NCBI GenBank assembly: GCA_964486155.1
Contig: CAZAKQ010000001.1
Coordinates: 1 to 64,000, forward strand
Reading direction: 5' to 3'
Length of the DNA stretch: 64,000 nucleotides
DNA from: JAHITU01 sp964486155
GTDB lineage: Bacteria; Patescibacteriota; Minisyncoccia; Phycocordibacterales; UBA12079
Shown here: one piece after another, positions 1 through 8,118 of the stretch
How positions within the stretch are numbered: the stretch's first letter is position 1
Layout: each line of letters starts with the position of its first letter
The notes under the pieces: generated by a model
Seen by the model: only the letters and a program-made list of their open reading frames with translations
What the model was told of the DNA's origin: nothing
Databases searched by the model: none
Made by a program: the position numbers and the translations under genes

Positions 1-60
1 TGTTAGTTAAAACTACTGCACTAAAACCGCGGTCGTGAGTTTAGTGTAGTAATTTTGTTA
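1..60. repeat. Palindromic element, module A copy 1
   Basis: An imperfect hairpin is built on the arms ACTGCACTAAAACC and its mirror TTTAGTGTAGT. The same sequence, starting TGTTAGTTAAAACTACTGCA, recurs at 5649-5702 and an inverted variant at 31508-31552. It lies just downstream of livF on the minus strand and could act as its terminator. Confidence 0.7.
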
Positions 61-84
61 TATACTTTTTGAGAAAAAATAAAT

Positions 85-792
85 TTAAATTTCTTCTCCA
101 AAATATATCTTTCTTATTTTTTCATCTTCTAATATTTCTTTTCCGCCTTCTAACGCTATTCTTCCATTTTCCAAAACATAAATTCTATCTGAAATTTTAG
201 CCGCTTGTTTAGCATTTTGTTCAACCATAATCACTGAAACTCCTGATTCATTTATCTTTTGAATATGTTTAAAAATTTCTTTCATTATTTTAGGAGATAA
301 ACCTAAAGAAGGTTCATCTAATAAAAGTAATTTTGGATCTTGAATTAAAGCTCTTCCAATAGCTAAAATTTGTTGTTGTCCTCCACTTAAAGAAAAAGCA
401 TAATCATTTTGTTTTTCTTTCAAAAATGGAAATTGTTCAAATATTTTTTCAATTTTTTCTTTTACTAATTTTTTATTTTTAATTGTAAAAGCTCCCATTT
501 CCAAATTTTCTCGTACAGTTAAATCAGAAAAAACCTGTCTTCCTTGAGGTACGAAAGAGATCCCTTTAGAAATTAGTTTGTATGTTGATAAATTAGTTAT
601 ATTTTCATCTTGAAAAATGATCTCGCCTGAATAAATATTAGTTAAATTAAAAATAGACTTCAAAAGAGTAGACTTCCCTGCTCCATTTGGACCAATAATA
701 GAAACAATTTCTCCTTCTTTAATTTTAAAATCCACATCTTTTAAGATTTCCATTCCATTATATCCTGCTTTTAATTTCTGAATTTTTAACAT
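85..792 (-). CDS. livF: Branched-chain amino-acid type ABC transporter ATPase LivF
   Basis: This is one of the two nucleotide-binding subunits of a branched-chain amino-acid (HAAT) importer, on the cytoplasmic side of the membrane. Walker A GPNGAGKST is at residues 34-42, the signature LSGGQQQ at 135-141 and Walker B LLLLDEP at 155-161. The 235-aa length is normal for LivF. It is the last gene of the visible minus-strand operon, separated from livG by a PemK-like gene. No LivH or LivM permease follows before the window ends. The family is secure. The substrate cannot be read from the sequence and could be amino acids or related small molecules. Confidence 0.92.
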   Translation of the reverse strand: MLKIQKLKAGYNGMEILKDVDFKIKEGEIVSIIGPNGAGKSTLLKSIFNLTNIYSGEIIFQDENITNLSTYKLISKGISFVPQGRQVFSDLTVRENLEMGAFTIKNKKLVKEKIEKIFEQFPFLKEKQNDYAFSLSGGQQQILAIGRALIQDPKLLLLDEPSLGLSPKIMKEIFKHIQKINESGVSVIMVEQNAKQAAKISDRIYVLENGRIALEGGKEILEDEKIRKIYFGEEI

Positions 793-839
793 TTTTTGTT
801 GACTTTTTTTTTACACTTGTTATTATATAAGTACAAATA

Positions 840-870
840 CCTTCGGGTCGGCCCGCCTTAGGCGGGAGAT
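840..870. repeat. GC-rich hairpin between livF and the PemK-like gene
   Basis: GGCCCGCCTTAGGCGGG forms a tight hairpin in an otherwise AT-rich 94-base spacer. It resembles the other palindromic elements in the window and could also end or attenuate transcripts entering livF. Confidence 0.5.
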
Positions 871-886
871 AAAACTAGAGAAGTCA

Positions 887-1273
887 TTAAAGTAAATCTT
901 TAATGGCTTTTCTTATTTTTTGATACTTTTCTTTATTTAATGTTTCTATTAGCTCATCTAATCGACGAGTATCTATTAACCGCACTTGAGAAATTACAAC
1001 ATAAGCATTTTTTCCATCGATATTACCTAAAGAAACATGATATGGATTCTTTTTAGAAGATGTTGTTAAAGGAATTATTAAACAAACATGTCGACTAAAC
1101 CCTTTCACAATTAAAACTGGACGAGAAAATTCTTTATTAGTCCCATCTTGCTCATACCCAACATTTAAACCTAAACGACACCAACGAATCTGTCTTTCTT
1201 TATAAAAAGGTAAATAATTGTAGAGTTTTTCCATCTCTTTTTTATTTTTGTTCCAATTATCAAAATCTTTCAT
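887..1273 (-). CDS. PemK/MazF-like protein inside the liv operon
   Basis: The 128-aa protein has the PemK/MazF fold signature. A basic start (RQIRWCRLGLNVGYEQ, about 28-43) is followed by RPVLIVKGF (about 51-59), the hydrophobic strand CLIIPLTTS (about 64-72) and the closing VVISQVRLID (about 92-101). MazF-family proteins are ribosome-associated or free mRNA endoribonucleases, normally paired with an antitoxin. No antitoxin gene is adjacent: the gene sits alone between livG (17 nt upstream) and livF. It may be an orphan toxin, a toxin paired in trans, or a domesticated regulator of the transporter mRNA. The family call is good; activity is unknown. Confidence 0.75.
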   Translation of the reverse strand: MKDFDNWNKNKKEMEKLYNYLPFYKERQIRWCRLGLNVGYEQDGTNKEFSRPVLIVKGFSRHVCLIIPLTTSSKKNPYHVSLGNIDGKNAYVVISQVRLIDTRRLDELIETLNKEKYQKIRKAIKDLL

Positions 1274-1289
1274 TTTTTATATTTGTAGA

Positions 1290-2027
1290 TTATTTTCCAA
1301 AATAAGCTCTTAAAACTTCTTCATTATTTCTAACTTCATCTGGAGTTCCTTCAAATAAAACCTTACCATTCTCCATCACAATAATCCAATCTGAAACATC
1401 CAGGGTAAAATTCATATCATGTTCAATTAATAAAATCGTTTCTCCTTTTTCTTTCAAATTCAAAAGAATTTTCTTTATTTTATTTCTTAATTTAGGATTT
1501 ACTCCAGCAACTGGTTCATCTAACATTATAAAAGTATGAGGGTTTAAAACTGTTCGCATTAATTCTACTAATCTTTTTTGACCATAACTTAAATCTCTAC
1601 ATAAATAATTCCCTTTTTTTGTCATCTCTATATCTTCAAGAGCTTTTTTGATCTTTTTATCTTTTTCTTCATCTGATTTATGTTTTCTAAAAAGATTTTT
1701 CCAGAATTTCTGATCTTTATTATCTAAAGCTAAATACAAATTATCTTTGACACTCAAGTTTTCAAATAACCGAGCTTGTTGAAATAATCTTGAAATTCCT
1801 GAATTAGAAATATCTTCGATTGAATGATCTGTAATATTTTCTTTTCCAAAATAAATTTTTCCTTTATCTATTTTTATTGTTCCTGAAATTAAATTAAAAA
1901 CCGTAGACTTTCCTGCTCCATTCGGACCAATCAAAGCTGTAATAGTGTTATCTTGCACCTCAAAAGAACAGCCATTTACTGCCTTAACTCCTCCAAAATA
2001 TTTCTTTAAGTTTTTAACTTGTAACAT
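1290..2027 (-). CDS. livG: Branched-chain amino-acid type ABC transporter ATPase LivG
   Basis: This is the second ATPase subunit of the HAAT importer and the partner of LivF. Walker A GPNGAGKST occupies residues 34-42, the signature is LSYGQKR at 146-152, and Walker B is FIMLDEP at 167-173 followed by VAGVNP, as usual in LivG. Length is 245 aa. The start codon overlaps the stop of the upstream binding-protein gene (TAATG), showing translational coupling. Neither LivH nor LivM is visible, so the complete transporter needs genes from outside the window. The assignment to LivG over LivF rests on the signature variant and the gene order. Confidence 0.92.
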   Translation of the reverse strand: MLQVKNLKKYFGGVKAVNGCSFEVQDNTITALIGPNGAGKSTVFNLISGTIKIDKGKIYFGKENITDHSIEDISNSGISRLFQQARLFENLSVKDNLYLALDNKDQKFWKNLFRKHKSDEEKDKKIKKALEDIEMTKKGNYLCRDLSYGQKRLVELMRTVLNPHTFIMLDEPVAGVNPKLRNKIKKILLNLKEKGETILLIEHDMNFTLDVSDWIIVMENGKVLFEGTPDEVRNNEEVLRAYFGK

Positions 2028-3160
2028 TATTTAATTATTTCTAATAATTCAAATTTACCATCTTTAATAGTCTTAAAACTATTTCCTCTTGTTTTCATAT
2101 TTCCAACTTCATCAAATTCAATAGGTCCTAAAATACCTTCTATCTTTAAATTATTTAAAGAATCAACTAGATCTCCTTTCCCCACACTAGCTTTAATAAT
2201 AGTCATAGATGAATCCCAGAAAGCACTTTCTAGAAGCCCTAAATCTAAATCAAAATTTGTTTTAATCAATTCTTGAACTTTTTTACCAACAGAATTAAGA
2301 TTATTGACATCAAAAATTACTGAATTAAAAATTACTCCTTCAGCATCATTTCCTGCATTATCAATAAAGAATTGATTCTCCAAATCACCAGTTCCAAAAT
2401 ACTTAAATTCTAATCCCATTTCTCTAGCTTGTTTCAATAAAAAAGGTGTATCATTAAATACTGTTGTTGTTACTATAAATTCAACTTGTTTTTCGTCTGC
2501 TTTCAATAAAGTAGTTTTAAAATCTTTATTATCAAAACCTGAACTTGTTTCCATTAGTACAATTTTTTCTAGTTTGTCTCTTTCTTGATAACGATCTTTA
2601 AAACCTTTTAGCCATGTTATACCTAAATCATTTTGTAAATTTGAAATAGTACTAATGATAGGATCACCTAATTTATCTATTAAATAATCGGCAGAAGCAA
2701 CACCTCTTGAATAAGGACTGGCTAATCCTACAAATAAATAATCACTTTCTTCAGGAACTTCTGATGAAACTGTCCCAACTCCTAACAGCGGTATTTCATA
2801 TTGATTAGCAATGGGTTCTACACCAGCGATACTATTAGCCAACAATACTACAAGAGCATCTACTTGGTCTATTTGAATCATTTTTTGAGCTACAGTTACA
2901 GCTTCTTTTGAATCTCCTTTATCATCTTCAAAAATAAATTCTATTTTTGAAGCTTTTTCATTTTCTTTCTGATATTCACTTAAAGCTAAACTAGAAATCT
3001 TTTCGATTTTTTCTCCATATTCAGCTGCAAATCCTGTTAGAGGAACAATAAATCCAACCTTAATTGGCTCATCAATTTTTGGCTCTCCTTGATTCACAAA
3101 AAACCATCCTACTAAGACCAAAACGATTATTCCTAAAATTATTTGTATGTTTTTGTTCAT
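2027..3160 (-). CDS. ABC transporter substrate-binding protein, LivK-like, copy 1
   Basis: This 377-aa type 1 periplasmic-binding-fold protein (Leu/Ile/Val-binding family) would bind the ligand outside the membrane. Residues about 5-21 form a hydrophobic anchor with no lipobox cysteine, so it is probably membrane-tethered. The mature domain starts with IKVGFIVPLTGFAAEYG and keeps EFIFEDDKGDSKEAV and TTTVFNDTPFLLKQAREMGL, typical of the fold. The first 16 residues are nearly identical to those of the next paralogue, pointing to recent duplication. It is the third of three tandem binding-protein genes and overlaps livG by one base. Ligand unknown. Confidence 0.88.
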   Translation of the reverse strand: MNKNIQIILGIIVLVLVGWFFVNQGEPKIDEPIKVGFIVPLTGFAAEYGEKIEKISSLALSEYQKENEKASKIEFIFEDDKGDSKEAVTVAQKMIQIDQVDALVVLLANSIAGVEPIANQYEIPLLGVGTVSSEVPEESDYLFVGLASPYSRGVASADYLIDKLGDPIISTISNLQNDLGITWLKGFKDRYQERDKLEKIVLMETSSGFDNKDFKTTLLKADEKQVEFIVTTTVFNDTPFLLKQAREMGLEFKYFGTGDLENQFFIDNAGNDAEGVIFNSVIFDVNNLNSVGKKVQELIKTNFDLDLGLLESAFWDSSMTIIKASVGKGDLVDSLNNLKIEGILGPIEFDEVGNMKTRGNSFKTIKDGKFELLEIIK

Positions 3161-3189
3161 GTTTTTATTTCTTATTTATTAATTATTTT

Positions 3190-4293
3190 TTAAAACTCAT
3201 ATAATACGGTTTCTCCATTTTCATCATAAACAGCAAAATCTATACTACTCATTGAGTCTCCATTTGATAACATATTAATTTCTCCTACAGCTCCTTCATA
3301 TTTTTCAATTCCTTTAATATAATCTGATACCCCCAAAGCAGATCCATCAGAATTCAAAACTCCTTCATAAATTAGTTTAATTGTATCGTAAGCATAAGCT
3401 GACTCATTATTGGGATTCTTCTCAAAAGAATTTTTATATGTTTCTATAAACTCATTAGATTTTTCTGTGGGTTTAATTCTAAATGAAGGTATGGAGAAAA
3501 TTGCATTATCATACAATGAGATAGATTCTTTAGGAGTTTGAATAAAAGCGATATTTCCAATAACTTCTATATCTTTCATTCCTAGTTCTTCCATTTGTTT
3601 AAATATAGAAGGATAATGAAATCCATAACCCATAACAATCATTGCTTCTGGATTAGATTCTTTAATTTTCAAAAGAGTAGTTCTGAAATCTTGATCTCCC
3701 ATTTGGAATGTTTCTTTTTTTATAAAACTTATTCCTTTATCTTCAAGATACTTAACTTGATTATCTAAAGTATCTATTTTTTGATATAGAGTAGCAACTC
3801 CTGAATAATCTTTTTTATTTATAAATTCAATAGCATCATCCAAAAATTGAATTGCATTATAATATAATCTTAAGGTATATTTTTTATCTTTAACAATATC
3901 AGAATCTAAAGAAACAGCCACTAATACTACTTCTTTTTCTTCTGTTATTGGTTGAATAGCATTAATTACAGGAGTTCCAAAACAATAAACATAATTAATA
4001 TTATCTATATCTATCATTTTATTAATAATAGAAACTCCTTCAGCCGGATCTCCTTTAGAATCTTCATAAATTACTTCTACTTGTCTATCATTCTTTGAGT
4101 TTATATCTTCAACAGCCAACATCATTCCATCTTGAACATCTTTACCCATAGCTGCTAAATTACCTGTTAATGGAACTATTACCCCAATTTTCACAGGATC
4201 ATTGATTTCCGGTTCAGTATTTTGATTAACAAAAAACCATCCTATCAAGACTAAAACGATTATTCCTAAAATTATTTGTATGTTTTTGTTCAT
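3190..4293 (-). CDS. ABC transporter substrate-binding protein, LivK-like, copy 2
   Basis: This 367-aa paralogue sits in the middle of the tandem triplet. It has the same N-terminal anchor (residues 5-22, no lipobox), followed by VKIGVIVPLTGNLAAMG and VIYEDSKGDPAEGVSIINKM, characteristic of the Peripla_BP_6 family. The binding core differs from copies 1 and 3 (for example YVYCFGTPVINAIQP at about 107-121), so the three proteins may present different ligands to one transporter. Spacing to copy 1 is 29 nt and the spacer is AT-rich without a terminator, consistent with co-transcription. Function is inferred from family and neighbours only. Confidence 0.87.
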   Translation of the reverse strand: MNKNIQIILGIIVLVLIGWFFVNQNTEPEINDPVKIGVIVPLTGNLAAMGKDVQDGMMLAVEDINSKNDRQVEVIYEDSKGDPAEGVSIINKMIDIDNINYVYCFGTPVINAIQPITEEKEVVLVAVSLDSDIVKDKKYTLRLYYNAIQFLDDAIEFINKKDYSGVATLYQKIDTLDNQVKYLEDKGISFIKKETFQMGDQDFRTTLLKIKESNPEAMIVMGYGFHYPSIFKQMEELGMKDIEVIGNIAFIQTPKESISLYDNAIFSIPSFRIKPTEKSNEFIETYKNSFEKNPNNESAYAYDTIKLIYEGVLNSDGSALGVSDYIKGIEKYEGAVGEINMLSNGDSMSSIDFAVYDENGETVLYEF

Positions 4294-4344
4294 GTTATTT
4301 TTATTATTTAATAATTAATAATTAATAATGTTTAAATTTTTTTC

Positions 4345-5442
4345 TTATTCAGAAACAACAATATGTTTACCATTTTCTATTTTTTTAATCACTCCTTTAG
4401 ACCAAACTATTCCTGGTTCAACAATTTCTAAATTACCTAAAGCACCATCAAAATTTTTAATCTTGTTTAATTCTTCAATAATCTGGTTTACTTCGGGTTT
4501 TGTTTTTGATTTAATTTTTTCGGTTGCTAAAACAATTAAATTAAATATATCATAAGAATTAGCCGTTCCCATTGTAGGATTTACACCGGTTTTAGCGAAA
4601 AACTTATCATTAAATTCATTGGTTGTTTGAGCTCCATTTGCATACCAATAACCTTCAAATAATTCTGGTTGCCTTGAACTTTCAAAAACTTGAATCGCCA
4701 CTAAAGGTTTTTTAATTCCTAATTCCTTCATTTGCTTAACCAATATTTCTAAAGCAGGAGTTCCTACTAATATAAGATAAGCATCCACATCATCTTGTTT
4801 GACTTTAGTTATTGAACTTTTAAAATCCTTGTTACTTAAATCAACTATTTGAGGGTTAAAAATTTCAATATCAGTATCTTTTAACTGAATTTTTAAATCA
4901 TCTATTATTGCTGTCATTGCTTGATCTTGGCTTCCAAAATAACCTAATTTTTGGATATTTTCTTTTTGAAGTTTTTCAATAAAAACTTTATTAACTTCAC
5001 TTGGTGGAGTCCAATGAATAAAATTAGATTTTCCTTCAGCGATATTTTTTTCAGAAGCAACACAAAAATGAATAACATTATTGTCTAAAGTAATCGGAGA
5101 GATGGCATTTCCCACTCCACTACCAGATGTTATTAAAATATCAACCTTATCAACATTTATTAATTTATTAGCAGAAGCAACCGACTTAACTATATCAAAT
5201 TGACCATCTTCAAACAGAACTTCATATTTGTATTTAGATTTTCCTAATTCTTCTTGTGCTAATAAAATGGCTTTTTGTGCATTTTCACCAAATATAGCAG
5301 CTGGTCCTGATAATGGTACGATCACCCCAATCTTAATAGGCTCAGTAATTTCAGGTTCTTTTTCTCCAAAATACTTAACTCCTCCCCAAATTACTAGTAC
5401 TAGTATTACTAGAATTACAATGTTTTTTGTTAATTTATTCAT
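4345..5442 (-). CDS. ABC transporter substrate-binding protein, LivK-like, copy 3
   Basis: This 365-aa binding protein is the first gene of the liv-type operon. The N-terminal anchor (about residues 7-24) differs from copies 1 and 2, so this copy diverged earlier. IKIGVIVPLSGPAAIFG and EVLFEDGQFDIVKSVASANKL mark the Leu/Ile/Val-binding fold. Short AT-rich direct repeats TAATAATTAATAATTA separate it from copy 2. Upstream lies the palindrome array at 5525-5702, so this is probably the operon start. No Shine-Dalgarno is seen before the ATG. Confidence 0.87.
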   Translation of the reverse strand: MNKLTKNIVILVILVLVIWGGVKYFGEKEPEITEPIKIGVIVPLSGPAAIFGENAQKAILLAQEELGKSKYKYEVLFEDGQFDIVKSVASANKLINVDKVDILITSGSGVGNAISPITLDNNVIHFCVASEKNIAEGKSNFIHWTPPSEVNKVFIEKLQKENIQKLGYFGSQDQAMTAIIDDLKIQLKDTDIEIFNPQIVDLSNKDFKSSITKVKQDDVDAYLILVGTPALEILVKQMKELGIKKPLVAIQVFESSRQPELFEGYWYANGAQTTNEFNDKFFAKTGVNPTMGTANSYDIFNLIVLATEKIKSKTKPEVNQIIEELNKIKNFDGALGNLEIVEPGIVWSKGVIKKIENGKHIVVSE

Positions 5443-5524
5443 TTTGTTTTTTCTTATTATTAATAATATTTTATATTAAAAATATAACACAAAATCTCCA
5501 AAATACATAACAAAAAAACTTTTT

Positions 5525-5702
5525 TATTATAGATTCATATTCTATCATTCTATAGAATGATAGAATATGAATTATATTATTATATATAATAATATAATTG
5601 TTTTAATACAAAAATCTAACAACTCAAGTCGTTGAGTTGTTAGATTTTTGTTAGTTAAAACTACTGCACTAAAACCGCGGTCGTGAGTTTAGTGTAGTAA
5701 TT
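5525..5702. repeat. Palindrome array D-C-B-A
   Basis: Four hairpins lie side by side. D (about 5540-5568) has arms ATTCTATCATTCTAT. C (about 5571-5601) is made of TATTATTATATATAATAATA. B (about 5608-5651) has core CAACTCAAGTCGTTGAGTTG. A (5655-5702) equals the element at 1-60. Modules A, B and C recur in the opposite order at 31508-31642, and D has a relative near 40660. The array separates the liv operon from dus, both on the minus strand, and may terminate dus transcripts. Confidence 0.8.
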
Positions 5703-5711
5703 TCATATAAT

Positions 5712-6719
5712 TTATTTTAAATATTTTTTGAGAATATCTATCGCTTCTTGTTCAGTTTCTGTTTTCATTAATTGCATTCTTAATTCTTTAGCCTCATCAA
5801 ATCCCCTAACATAAGCTCCTATATGTTTTTTCATTAAATTAAAAGGTTTTACTCGCCTATCAGATCTAGAAGTTTCAAATTTCCAATTTCCATCCTTTTC
5901 CCCCGCTTTTGCATATAATTTTTCAAACAATTCAATATGCTCCACCAAAACCTCCAACCTATCCTTAACACTTGGACGTGCGACGTCCAAGTGATTATTA
6001 AATAATTGGGGGTTGCCGAAAATTCCACGACCAATCATTATTCCATCTACTCCTGACTCTTTAGCTCGTTCAATTCCCTCTTCAACAGATTTAACATCTC
6101 CATTCCCTAAAATTAAAATCCCAGTTCCTTTTGCCATTTCAACACCTTTTTTTATAATATCCCAATCAGCAGGAACTTTAGACATTTCTTTTTGAGTCCT
6201 GCCGTGAATTGTAATTGCTACTGGTTTTTCTTCTATTAAAACAGGTAACCATTTATCAATTACATTTTTCTTATATCCAATTCTAGTTTTAACAGACACG
6301 GGTAAATTTCCTGCTCCTCGTTTTGTAGCTCTTATTATTTTACGAGCCAAATCAGGAGTTGTAATTAATTTAGCTCCAGCCCCTTGTTTTAAAATATTTT
6401 TTTGAGGACAACCCATATTAATATCTATTCCATCAAAGCCTAATTTCGCCACTATTCGAGCCGTCTTTTCAAAATTTTCAGGTTTAGAACCAAATAATTG
6501 AGCTACAATAGGTCTTTGTTGCTCTGTATAATGCAGAAGATGCATTAATTTTTCTTTTCCTTCTGAACACATTCCATCACAAGACACAAATTCTGTCCAC
6601 AAAATATCTGGTTTCCCATATTTAGACACTATTTCCCGAAAAGCAGAATCAGTAACATCAAGCATAGGTGCTAATGCGAAAAATGGCTTCTTTAATTTTT
6701 CCCAAAATCCTTTATTCAT
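5712..6719 (-). CDS. dus: tRNA-dihydrouridine synthase (DusB/NifR3 family)
   Basis: This FMN enzyme reduces uridines in the tRNA D-loop. Visible are the FMN-binding APMLDVTDS (17-25), the catalytic cysteine in NMGCPQ (Cys104), KTRIG (144-148), IHGRT (171-175), GNGD (205-208) and the GRGIFGNP phosphate loop (230-237). Length 335 aa is normal for DusB. Residues about 242-250 (HLDVARPSV) are encoded by a near-perfect palindrome at 5969-5993. The same peptide interrupts FtsQ and RNase R nearby, so it looks like an in-frame element insertion after the catalytic barrel. No Shine-Dalgarno is visible. The N-gap region and a composite repeat lie upstream. Confidence 0.92.
   Translation of the reverse strand: MNKGFWEKLKKPFFALAPMLDVTDSAFREIVSKYGKPDILWTEFVSCDGMCSEGKEKLMHLLHYTEQQRPIVAQLFGSKPENFEKTARIVAKLGFDGIDINMGCPQKNILKQGAGAKLITTPDLARKIIRATKRGAGNLPVSVKTRIGYKKNVIDKWLPVLIEEKPVAITIHGRTQKEMSKVPADWDIIKKGVEMAKGTGILILGNGDVKSVEEGIERAKESGVDGIMIGRGIFGNPQLFNNHLDVARPSVKDRLEVLVEHIELFEKLYAKAGEKDGNWKFETSRSDRRVKPFNLMKKHIGAYVRGFDEAKELRMQLMKTETEQEAIDILKKYLK
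5969..5993. repeat. In-frame palindromic element inside dus
   Basis: CACTTGGACGT, GCG, then ACGTCCAAGTG form an 11-bp stem with a 3-nt loop inside the dus coding sequence. It encodes HLDVARPSV without breaking the frame. The outer stem ACTTGG/CCAAGT and the following GATT are identical to the element in ftsQ at 7391-7413, while the inner base pairs differ. Confidence 0.85.
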
Positions 6720-6786
6720 AATAATTTAAAAAATTCCAAATTTAGATATAGTTCAACGAAACAAAGAAAAAATATTTGAACAAATA

Positions 6787-7023
6787 ATTTAGTAGTCCGA
6801 CTACTTTAGTCTATTAATTTAAAATCTTTAGATAAATTCGTGTTAGTGCANNNNNNNNNNNNNNNNNNNNNNNNNNNNNNNNNNNNNNNNNNNNNNNNNN
6901 NNNNNNNNNNNNNNNNNNNNNNNNNNNNNNNNNNNNNNNNNNNNNNNNNNCTTTAGTCTATTAATTTAAAATCTTTAGATAAATTCGTGTTAGTGCAGTT
7001 TCAGTAGTCGGACTACTAAATTA
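6787..7023. repeat. Composite palindrome-flanked element E1, split by a scaffold gap
   Basis: Terminal palindromes AGTAGTCCGACTACT (near 6790) and AGTAGTCGGACTACT (near 7002) flank a core with AATTTAAAATCTTTAG. Read on the reverse strand, the core closely matches element E2 at 35899-35988. The 100 N lie inside it. The roughly 47 bases before the gap (ending GTTAGTGCA) are repeated exactly after it, so the true element is probably about 90 bp. Confidence 0.75.
6851..6950. other. Scaffold gap (100 N)
   Basis: This is a placeholder gap. The bases ending at 6850 and those ending near 6997 are the same roughly 47-base sequence (CTTTAGTCTATT to GTTAGTGCA), so the two contigs probably overlap and no sequence is missing. 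Confidence 0.9.
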
Positions 7024-7081
7024 TTTTTCTTTTCTAAACCTGCCTGCCAGCAGACAGGGTTAAGGAAGAAATATGCTAAAT

Positions 7082-8032
7082 TTAAGGTTCTTTTTCTTTG
7101 AATTTATATAACACCTTATTATCAAATCTCAAATCTATATATTCAAACTCTTTCCCTTCTAAATCTCCAAGGTCTATTAACACAGCTTGGAGATTTTCTA
7201 ATAGTACTTCAAAATCTTGTTTTTGGTCAAAAATTAACAAAGAATCATTAGCAAAAATTAATTCATAATCTCCATTTTCTTTAACTACCAATTTATAAAC
7301 ATCTATATTTATATCTTTCAAAAATCGAATAAATAAATTTACTTTTTCAAATTGATTTTCTCCAGCCTCAAATAAATAAACTCGCCCAAGACTTGGGGGT
7401 GCTACCCCCAAGTGATTTTCTTTAGTTATTTCTTGTTGATATTTAAAATAGACATCCTTAGAAAAACTCATAGCTTCTGCATAAATATATCCTTCATTAT
7501 CCATAAAATAACAAATTTCATCATTTAATTCTCCGTGGGTTAAGTTCTTTACTTCGTCTGAGGATATCATCTCTAAATCTGTGGATGTGGCTAATTGACT
7601 GTTATTTCCGTCATTTTGCAGTAGTCCAACCACTATATTTTCACAATAAAGTGCAAAAGGTTTTCTTTCTTTTATATTTATTTCTATAGATTGCAAATTT
7701 TTAAAAGAAATTATCAAATCTTCTATTCTTAAAAAATTGTTCATTAGTTCTTCTTTGATTTTAGATTTTGGATAAATTAAAATATTTGATTTAGAAAATA
7801 ACCAAAAATAATTTCCATCAATATTTTTATTAATTATTTCTAAAATATATTCACTTTTAACTATTTTGTTTCCTGTTATATTAATATTTGAAATATTTAA
7901 TTTCTCTTGTTTTGAAACATAAGACAAAAACAAAACTAAAATAATCAAAAAAATCCAAAATAACACAAATTTTGTCCAAAAAATTCGTTTATGTCTTTTA
8001 GCGACTCTTTCTGATCTAAATTTTCTTAACAT
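7082..8032 (-). CDS. ftsQ: Cell-division protein FtsQ/DivIB
   Basis: This bitopic divisome protein links the early and late division complexes. A basic N-terminus (1-20) precedes one membrane helix (about 22-39), a POTRA-like segment beginning LNISNINITGNKIVKSEYI (45-63), and a beta domain ending YIDLRFDNKVLYKF. Length 316 aa is slightly long for the family. Two stretches look inserted: residues 205-217 (ENHLGVAPPSLGR), encoded by a palindrome at 7391-7413, and a low-similarity loop at about 134-170. A TATAAT box ends 6 nt before the ATG, suggesting a leaderless mRNA. The gene lies apart from the mraZ-murF cluster. Confidence 0.85.
   Translation of the reverse strand: MLRKFRSERVAKRHKRIFWTKFVLFWIFLIILVLFLSYVSKQEKLNISNINITGNKIVKSEYILEIINKNIDGNYFWLFSKSNILIYPKSKIKEELMNNFLRIEDLIISFKNLQSIEINIKERKPFALYCENIVVGLLQNDGNNSQLATSTDLEMISSDEVKNLTHGELNDEICYFMDNEGYIYAEAMSFSKDVYFKYQQEITKENHLGVAPPSLGRVYLFEAGENQFEKVNLFIRFLKDINIDVYKLVVKENGDYELIFANDSLLIFDQKQDFEVLLENLQAVLIDLGDLEGKEFEYIDLRFDNKVLYKFKEKEP
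7391..7413. repeat. In-frame palindromic element inside ftsQ
   Basis: ACTTGGGGGT, GCT, then ACCCCCAAGT form a 10-bp stem in the ftsQ coding region and encode HLGVAPPSL. It shares outer stem, loop size and the following GATT with the dus element. Confidence 0.85.
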
Positions 8033-8038
8033 AAATTT

Positions 8039-8044
8039 ATTATA
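8039..8044 (-). promoter_or_regulatory. -10 box of a putative leaderless ftsQ mRNA
   Basis: TATAAT on the minus strand ends 6 nt before the ftsQ ATG. No Shine-Dalgarno exists in between. Transcription would begin at or next to the start codon. Confidence 0.55.
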
Positions 8045-8080
8045 ACATTAGATCATTAAAACACTAGAACATAAAAACAA

Positions 8081-8106
8081 CAGGCAAGGCGAAGCCTTGC
8101 CTGTTT
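8081..8106 (-). terminator. Hairpin downstream of serS
   Basis: CAGGCAAGGC and GCCTTGCCTG form a stem around the GCGAAGC centre. On the minus strand it is followed by a T-rich tract (TTGTTTTTATG). It is a member of the window's GCGAAGC-centred hairpin family. Confidence 0.65.
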
Positions 8107-8118
8107 ATTTTTATAATC

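Noticed and set aside
6013..6195. Plus-strand frames inside dus, smc, dnaK, mreB and others
   Set aside because: They lie entirely within strongly conserved genes on the opposite strand and have no initiation signals or family features.
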